Assembly: GCF_002019855.1 (NCBI RefSeq) | Contig: NZ_CM007717.1 | Coordinates: 6,953,750 to 7,017,749 of the forward strand | Reading direction: 5' to 3' | From: Streptomyces antibioticus | GTDB taxonomy: Bacteria > Actinomycetota > Actinomycetes > Streptomycetales > Streptomycetaceae | DNA: 64,000 nucleotides | Shown here: positions 59,456 through 64,000 of the stretch, piece by piece | How positions within the stretch are numbered: position 1 is the first letter of the stretch | Layout: each line of letters begins with the position of its first letter | Translations under genes and position numbers: made by a program | Notes under the pieces: model-generated | What the model saw: the letters and a program-made list of their open reading frames with translations, nothing else | What the model was told of the DNA's origin: nothing | Databases searched by the model: none

Positions 59456-60329
59456 ACCCTCGACGGCGACCGTGCCGCGCAACTCGCCCATGGCGCCCCC
59501 GCGTTCCTTCCTGTGGACGCGGCGGCTCTTCCTCACCCTGCTCACCGGCTTCGTGCTGATCCCGGTGTACGTGATGGTCTCCAGCTCGCTGAAGCCCCTC
59601 GCGGACGTCACGGGCAAATTCCGCTGGCTGCCCAGCGAACTGACGATCCGTCCGTACATCGACATCTGGTCGACCGTCCCGCTCGCCCGCTACTTCGTGA
59701 ACTCGCTGATCGTGGCGGGCGCGGCGACGGTCTGCTCGGTGGTCATCGCGGTCTTCAGCGCCTACGCCGTCAGCCGCTACAACTTCCGCGGCAAGCGCGT
59801 CTTCACGGTCACCGTGCTGTCCACCCAGATGTTCCCCGGCATCCTCTTCCTGCTCCCGCTCTTCCTGCTCTACGTCAACATCGGCAACGCCACCGGCATC
59901 GCCCTGTTCGGCTCGCGCGGCGGACTGATCCTGACGTATCTCACCTTCTCCCTGCCCTTCTCGATCTGGATGCTGATCGGGTACTTCGACTCGGTGCCGC
60001 GCGACCTGGACGAGGCGGCGCTGGTCGACGGCTGCGGGCCGCTCGGCGCGCTCTTCCGGGTCGTGGTGCCCGCCGCGATCCCCGGCATCGTCGCCGTCGC
60101 GGTCTACGCCTTCATGACGGCCTGGGGCGAGGTGCTGTTCGCCTCCGTCATGACCAACGAGACCACCCGCACGCTCGCCGTCGGACTCCAGGGCTACTCG
60201 ACCCTCAACGACGTCTACTGGAACCAGATCATGGCCGCCTCGCTGGTCGTCAGCGTGCCCGTGGTGGCCGGCTTCCTGCTCCTCCAGCGCTATCTCGTCG
60301 CCGGGCTGACGGCCGGAGCCGTCAAGTGA
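59448..60329 (+). CDS. sugar ABC importer permease, MalG type
   Basis: 293 residues, six membrane segments, start ATG inside the end of the MalF-type gene. The EAA motif is DLDEAALVDGCGPLGALFRV. The cytoplasmic face should bind MsiK. The gene's stop overlaps a GTG that could be an early start of the beta-glucosidase gene. Confidence 0.93.
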   Translation: MPEPSTATVPRNSPMAPPRSFLWTRRLFLTLLTGFVLIPVYVMVSSSLKPLADVTGKFRWLPSELTIRPYIDIWSTVPLARYFVNSLIVAGAATVCSVVIAVFSAYAVSRYNFRGKRVFTVTVLSTQMFPGILFLLPLFLLYVNIGNATGIALFGSRGGLILTYLTFSLPFSIWMLIGYFDSVPRDLDEAALVDGCGPLGALFRVVVPAAIPGIVAVAVYAFMTAWGEVLFASVMTNETTRTLAVGLQGYSTLNDVYWNQIMAASLVVSVPVVAGFLLLQRYLVAGLTAGAVK

Positions 60330-60358
60330 CCGGCTCCCTTGACCACGAAGGACATCAC

Positions 60359-61717
60359 GTGACCATCGACCTCGCCGCACTTCCGCACGACTTCCTGTGG
60401 GGCACGGCCACCTCGGCGTACCAGATCGAGGGAGCCGTGGCGGAGGACGGCCGTTCGCCGTCGATCTGGGACACCTTCGCGCACACCCCGGGCAAGACCG
60501 CCGGCGGCGACCACGGCGACATCGCCTGCGACCACTACCACCGCTGGCGCGACGACATCGGCATCATGCGTGAACTCGGCGTCAACGCCTACCGGTTGTC
60601 GGTGGCCTGGCCCCGCGTGGTGCCGGGCGGCGACGGCCCGGTCAACCCCAAGGGCCTCGCCTTCTACGACGAGTTGGTCGACGCGCTGCTCGCCGCCGGC
60701 ATCACCCCGTCCGTCACGCTCTACCACTGGGACCTGCCGCAGGTGCTCCAGGACCGCGGCGGCTGGCCCGAGCGGGACACGGCGGAGCACTTCGCCGCGT
60801 ACGCCTCCGCCGTCGCCGAACGGCTCGGCGACCGGGTCGGCCACTGGGCCACCCTCAACGAGCCCCTGTGCTCGGCCTGGATCGGCCACCTGGAGGGCCT
60901 GATGGCCCCCGGTCTGACCGACCTCACGGCGGCCGTCCGCGCCAGCTACCACCTGCTGCTCGGCCACGGCCTCGCCACCCAGGCCATCCGCGCCGCCGCC
61001 CCGGACGCCGAGATCGGCATCGTCAACAACCTCTCCACCGTGCACGCCGCGAGCGACCGCCCCGAGGACCTCGCCGCCGCCCGCCGCGTCGACGGCCACA
61101 CCAACCGCTGGTGGCTCGACCCGGTGCACGGCCGCGGCTTCCCGGCCGACATGCGGGAGCTGTACGGGGTCGAACTCCCCGAGAAGCCGGGCGACTTGGA
61201 GACGATCGCGCAGCCGCTCGACTGGCTGGGCCTCAACTACTACTTCCCGGTGACGGTGACCGACGACCCCGAAGGCCCCGCCCCCTACGCCCGTTCCGTC
61301 CGCAAGCCCGACGTGCCGCGCACCGGCATGGACTGGGAGGTGGACGCGAGCGGCATCGAGGCGCTGCTGATGCGCCTCACCGACGAGTACGGGGCCCGCC
61401 GGCTCTACGTCACCGAGAACGGCTCCGCCTACCCCGACGTCGTACGCCCCGACGGCACCGTGCACGACCCGGAGCGGCAGGCGTACTTGACCTCCCACCT
61501 CGCCGCCTGCGCCTCCGCAGCCCGCCGGGGCGCCCCGCTGGCCGGCTACTTCGCCTGGTCGCTGCTGGACAACTTCGAGTGGGCGTACGGCTACGAGAAG
61601 CGGTTCGGGCTGGTGCACGTCGACTACGAGACCCAGACCCGGACCATCAAGGGCACCGGGCGGCACTACGCGGACATCGTCCGCAGGCACCGCGAAGGGG
61701 TGCGCAAGGCCGCCTGA
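60359..61717 (+). CDS. GH1 beta-glucosidase, intracellular
   Basis: 452 residues from GTG at 60359 with GAAGGA six bases before; GTG at 60326 would add 11 residues. GH1 TIM barrel: DFLWGTATSAYQIEGA at the start, acid/base Glu168 in TLNEP and nucleophile Glu353 in YVTENG. It has no signal peptide. It hydrolyses imported beta-linked oligosaccharides to glucose in the cytoplasm. By context beta-1,3 substrates (laminaribiose and longer) are expected, though GH1 enzymes of this group often also split cellobiose. Last gene of the import operon. Confidence 0.94.
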   Translation: MTIDLAALPHDFLWGTATSAYQIEGAVAEDGRSPSIWDTFAHTPGKTAGGDHGDIACDHYHRWRDDIGIMRELGVNAYRLSVAWPRVVPGGDGPVNPKGLAFYDELVDALLAAGITPSVTLYHWDLPQVLQDRGGWPERDTAEHFAAYASAVAERLGDRVGHWATLNEPLCSAWIGHLEGLMAPGLTDLTAAVRASYHLLLGHGLATQAIRAAAPDAEIGIVNNLSTVHAASDRPEDLAAARRVDGHTNRWWLDPVHGRGFPADMRELYGVELPEKPGDLETIAQPLDWLGLNYYFPVTVTDDPEGPAPYARSVRKPDVPRTGMDWEVDASGIEALLMRLTDEYGARRLYVTENGSAYPDVVRPDGTVHDPERQAYLTSHLAACASAARRGAPLAGYFAWSLLDNFEWAYGYEKRFGLVHVDYETQTRTIKGTGRHYADIVRRHREGVRKAA

Positions 61718-61723
61718 GAGACG

Positions 61724-61767
61724 GCCTCCGTGGCCGGTGGGTGCGGGAGCCCGCCGGTCACGGAGGC
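61724..61767 (+). terminator. terminator of the importer operon
   Basis: 14-base arms GCCTCCGTGGCCGG and CCGGTCACGGAGGC (one G-T pair) with a 16-base loop, seven bases after the GH1 stop codon. Confidence 0.75.
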
Positions 61768-61793
61768 GCCATCGATCCACGTTCCGGACCGTG

Positions 61794-61833
61794 GATTCAC
61801 CTTCTGAACTGTCGATTCAACTTCTGAACTGTC
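61794..61833. repeat. two tandem 20-bp direct repeats before the GH16 gene
   Basis: Two copies of GATTCAMCTTCTGAACTGTC lie end to end, differing at one base (C or A). The spacing of two helical turns suggests binding of an activator as two like-facing units. Ninety bases upstream of the GH16 ATG, after a terminator. Confidence 0.75.
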
Positions 61834-61902
61834 AGGTGCACGTCATATCCATGCCGTGGTGCGGGCCCGCCACGCCCGCGCCTCGCGACCAAGGAGAGCC
61901 GC

Positions 61903-63801
61903 ATGCCCGACCCCACCCGCCGCATGCCCACCCGCGCTCTGGTGAGCGCCCTCGCCACCCTGTCCCTGCTCGCCGGCGCCACCGCGTTCTCCGCCGCGGC
62001 CGAACCCGCCGCCGGGCCCGCCGCCGCGGCGGCCGCCTGGGACACCGACCGCGCCGCCGCCGCGTACGCCGTGAACCCCGCGGCCGTCACCGCCTCCGGC
62101 AGCGAGAACCCCGGCACCACCCCCGGCCTCGCCTTCGACGGCAACGGCGCCACCCGCTGGGCGAGCAACTTCGCCGACGACGCCTGGCTGCGCGTCGACC
62201 TCGGCTCGACCATCCGCGTCGAACGCGTCGTCCTGGACTGGGAGGCCGCCTACGGCAAGCGCTACGTCCTGGAGGTCTCCAAGAACGGCACCGACTGGAC
62301 CCCCTTCTACACCGAGACCGCCGGCACCGGGGGCTCGGTCACCGCCCACACCTACCCCCAGGAAGTGACGGGCCGTTACATCCGGCTGCGGGGCCTGGAA
62401 CGCGGCACCCCCTGGGGCTACTCGCTGTGGAACTTCAAGGTCTACGGCGGCGAACCGGCCCCCGCCGCCACGACCCGCGCCAACCTGGCCCTCAACCACC
62501 CGGCCTACGCGGACCGTTACCAGCACGCGGGCAACTCCCCGGCGTTCGTCACCGACGGCGGCCGCCCGGCCAACCTCAAGGACGACGTGAGCCGTTGGTC
62601 CAGCGACTGGAACAAGGACCGCTGGATCGCGGTGGACCTGGGCGCCCCGTCCACCATCGACACCGTCGACCTGTACTGGGAGGCGGCCTACGCCGTCGAC
62701 TACGAACTCCAGGTCTCCGACGACAACCGCACCTGGCGCACGGTCCACCGCCCCTCCGCCGCCGAGGTCGCCGCCCGCCGCGCCGACGTCAAGTCCCCGG
62801 GCGACGCGGTCGGCCGGCACGACAGCATCCGGCTGCCCCAGCCGGTCACCGGCCGCTACGTCCGCATGCTCGGCAAGGAACGCCGCTCCTTCTACAACCC
62901 GGCCCCCGCCACGGCCCAGTTCGGCTACTCCCTCTACGAGTTCGAGGTCTGGGGCACCGGCGGCAGCGCCGCGGCCGCCTACCCGGCCCTGCCCGGCGAA
63001 CAGTCCGGCAGCTACCGGACCACCTTCTTCGACGACTTCACCGGCGCCTCCCTCGACCGCTCCAAGTGGCGTGTGGTGCGCACCGGTACGGAGATGGGCC
63101 CGGTCAACGGCGAGTCACAGGCGTACGTCGACTCCACGCAGAACATCCGCACCGAGGGCGGCAACCTCATCCTGGAGGCCAAGCACTGCAAGGGCTGCAC
63201 CCAGGCCGGCGGCGGCACCTACGACTTCACGTCCGGCCGTATCGACACCAACACCCGCTTCGACTTCACCTACGGCCGGGTCAGCGCCCGCATGAAGCTC
63301 CCCGTGGGAGACGGCTTCTGGCCCGCCTTCTGGCTGCTCGGCAGCGACGTCGACGACCCGGCCGTGTCCTGGCCCGCCTCCGGCGAGACCGACATCATGG
63401 AGAACATCGGCTACGCCGACTGGACCAGCACCGCCCTGCACGGCCCCGGCTACTCCGCGGACGGCAACATCGGTGAACGCCAGACCTACCCGAACGGCGG
63501 CCGCGCCGACCAGTGGCACACCTACGCCGTGGAGTGGACCCCGACCGGCATGCGCTTCTACGTCGACGACCGCCTCGTCCAGGAGACGACCCGCAACAAA
63601 CTGGAGTCCACGCGCGGCCAGTGGGTCTTCGGCCACAACCAGTACGTGATCCTCAACCTCGCCCTCGGCGGCGCCTACCCGGCCGGCTGGAACAAGGTCA
63701 CCACCCCGTACTGGGGCCTGCCCCAGTCCAGCGTGGACCGCATCGCGGGTGGGGGAGTGCGGGCGGAGGTGGACTGGGTGCGGGTGGAGCAGAAGGGGTG
63801 A
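61903..63801 (+). CDS. secreted GH16 beta-1,3-glucanase with two discoidin/CBM32-like domains
   Basis: 632 residues, ATG with AAGGAGAG. Signal peptide residues about 1-35. Two F5/8 type C-like (CBM32-like) domains at about 55-185 and 197-350 (WASNFADDAWLRVDLGS; WSSDWNKDRWIAVDLGA). A GH16 catalytic domain at about 365-632 with the EXDXXE motif as GETDIMEN: Glu495, Asp497 and Glu500. Laminarinase type: WPASGETDIMENIGYADW. It cuts beta-1,3-glucan inside the chain, giving fragments for GH55 and the importer. Its tandem N-terminal discoidin layout is less common than a C-terminal CBM. Confidence 0.93.
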   Translation: MPDPTRRMPTRALVSALATLSLLAGATAFSAAAEPAAGPAAAAAAWDTDRAAAAYAVNPAAVTASGSENPGTTPGLAFDGNGATRWASNFADDAWLRVDLGSTIRVERVVLDWEAAYGKRYVLEVSKNGTDWTPFYTETAGTGGSVTAHTYPQEVTGRYIRLRGLERGTPWGYSLWNFKVYGGEPAPAATTRANLALNHPAYADRYQHAGNSPAFVTDGGRPANLKDDVSRWSSDWNKDRWIAVDLGAPSTIDTVDLYWEAAYAVDYELQVSDDNRTWRTVHRPSAAEVAARRADVKSPGDAVGRHDSIRLPQPVTGRYVRMLGKERRSFYNPAPATAQFGYSLYEFEVWGTGGSAAAAYPALPGEQSGSYRTTFFDDFTGASLDRSKWRVVRTGTEMGPVNGESQAYVDSTQNIRTEGGNLILEAKHCKGCTQAGGGTYDFTSGRIDTNTRFDFTYGRVSARMKLPVGDGFWPAFWLLGSDVDDPAVSWPASGETDIMENIGYADWTSTALHGPGYSADGNIGERQTYPNGGRADQWHTYAVEWTPTGMRFYVDDRLVQETTRNKLESTRGQWVFGHNQYVILNLALGGAYPAGWNKVTTPYWGLPQSSVDRIAGGGVRAEVDWVRVEQKG

Positions 63802-63813
63802 GAGGCGCTGGAT

Positions 63814-63853
63814 GACGTGGGGCCCGCCCCGCTCGGGGCGGGCCCCGCACGTC
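63814..63853. terminator. bidirectional terminator after GH16
   Basis: Stem GACGTG-GGGCCCGCCCC against GGGGCGGGCCC-(CG)-CACGTC with loop GCTC, between GH16 and the convergent gene at the window edge. Confidence 0.85.
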
Positions 63854-64000
63854 AGTTGGCCAGCGCGACCCGTTCGACATGAGCCACCTTGATGGTCTCG
63901 ATGTCGGCCAGGGTGTGGTCGTCCTCCAACTCGACGTACTCGTCGAACTCCCCGGTGTCGGCATCGGTTCGGCCGGGGCGGAGGTGTGTCGCGCTGAAGT
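63852..64000 (-). CDS. C-terminal end of an unknown protein, cut by window
   Basis: The last 48 codons of a gene on the minus strand are visible, ending VAHVERVALAN. The segment is acidic in its middle (GEFDEYVELEDDHTLAD). No family is recognised from this fragment. It faces GH16 across the terminator. Confidence 0.6.
   Translation of the reverse strand, partial: FSATHLRPGRTDADTGEFDEYVELEDDHTLADIETIKVAHVERVALAN

Overview
The window is high-GC actinobacterial DNA and almost certainly Streptomyces. It has GTG starts, long antisense open frames, many LacI-type TGGGAGCGCTCCCA operators, a conservon (cvnABCD plus P450), rare TTA codons and XRE/DUF5753 regulators. Several gene neighbourhoods recall the SCO65xx region of S. 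coelicolor, but that is memory and was not checked.

Layout. (1) 1-7960 holds mixed housekeeping and accessory genes: a VWA-like protein cut by the window edge, OsmC, an orphan NarJ-type chaperone, two methyltransferases, two XRE regulators, pterin carbinolamine dehydratase, and a WYL regulator divergent from two small genes. (2) 7961-17475 holds a secreted GH6 cellulase behind two CebR-like boxes and another inverted repeat, a His-rich methyltransferase, an aldo/keto reductase, an acyl-CoA ligase, a LysR regulator with a bile-acid:Na+ symporter homologue, and an isochorismatase-fold protein lacking its cysteine. Two non-coding minisatellite-like arrays lie at 14447-14894 and 17481-17930.

(3) 17968-38541 is an oxalate/formate island. 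It has an NAD-type formate dehydrogenase whose alpha subunit is split into two genes on either side of a NuoE-NuoF fusion, FdhD, a PanE-like reductase (candidate oxalyl-CoA reductase), two OFA-family transporters (one with a 45-residue partner), a GntR/FCD regulator, formyl-CoA:oxalate CoA-transferase, a ThDP decarboxylase (oxalyl-CoA decarboxylase candidate), an ADP-forming acyl-CoA synthetase, a SucC/SucD-like ligase and an aldehyde dehydrogenase. Three promoter regions share ACTGTA/TACAGT operator-like sequences. Inferred flow: oxalate import, CoA activation, then decarboxylation to formyl-CoA and formate with oxidation by FDH, or reduction to glyoxylate.

(4) 38673-45889 has tRNA-Leu(GAG), then a conservon (cvnA-D and a CYP157-like P450 without ExxR), a small ORF flanked by hairpins and translationally coupled to a DMATS-type indole prenyltransferase, and a convergent flavin monooxygenase. 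TTA codons in cvnA, cvnC and the prenyltransferase suggest bldA control. (5) 46016-51824 is a hydroxyproline catabolic cluster (epimerase, three-subunit D-hydroxyproline dehydrogenase, deaminase, GntR regulator) with a shared ATGTCAC motif at three promoters and a 32-bp triplication at one gene junction. (6) 51965-55042 has a nucleotidyltransferase, a short leader-like ORF and a second EF-G-type GTPase. (7) 55103-63801 is a beta-1,3-glucan locus: GH55, a binding-protein-dependent sugar importer without its own ATPase, a GH1 beta-glucosidase and a GH16 laminarinase with two discoidin-like domains, with a CebR-like box in its divergent promoter. A partial unknown gene ends the window.
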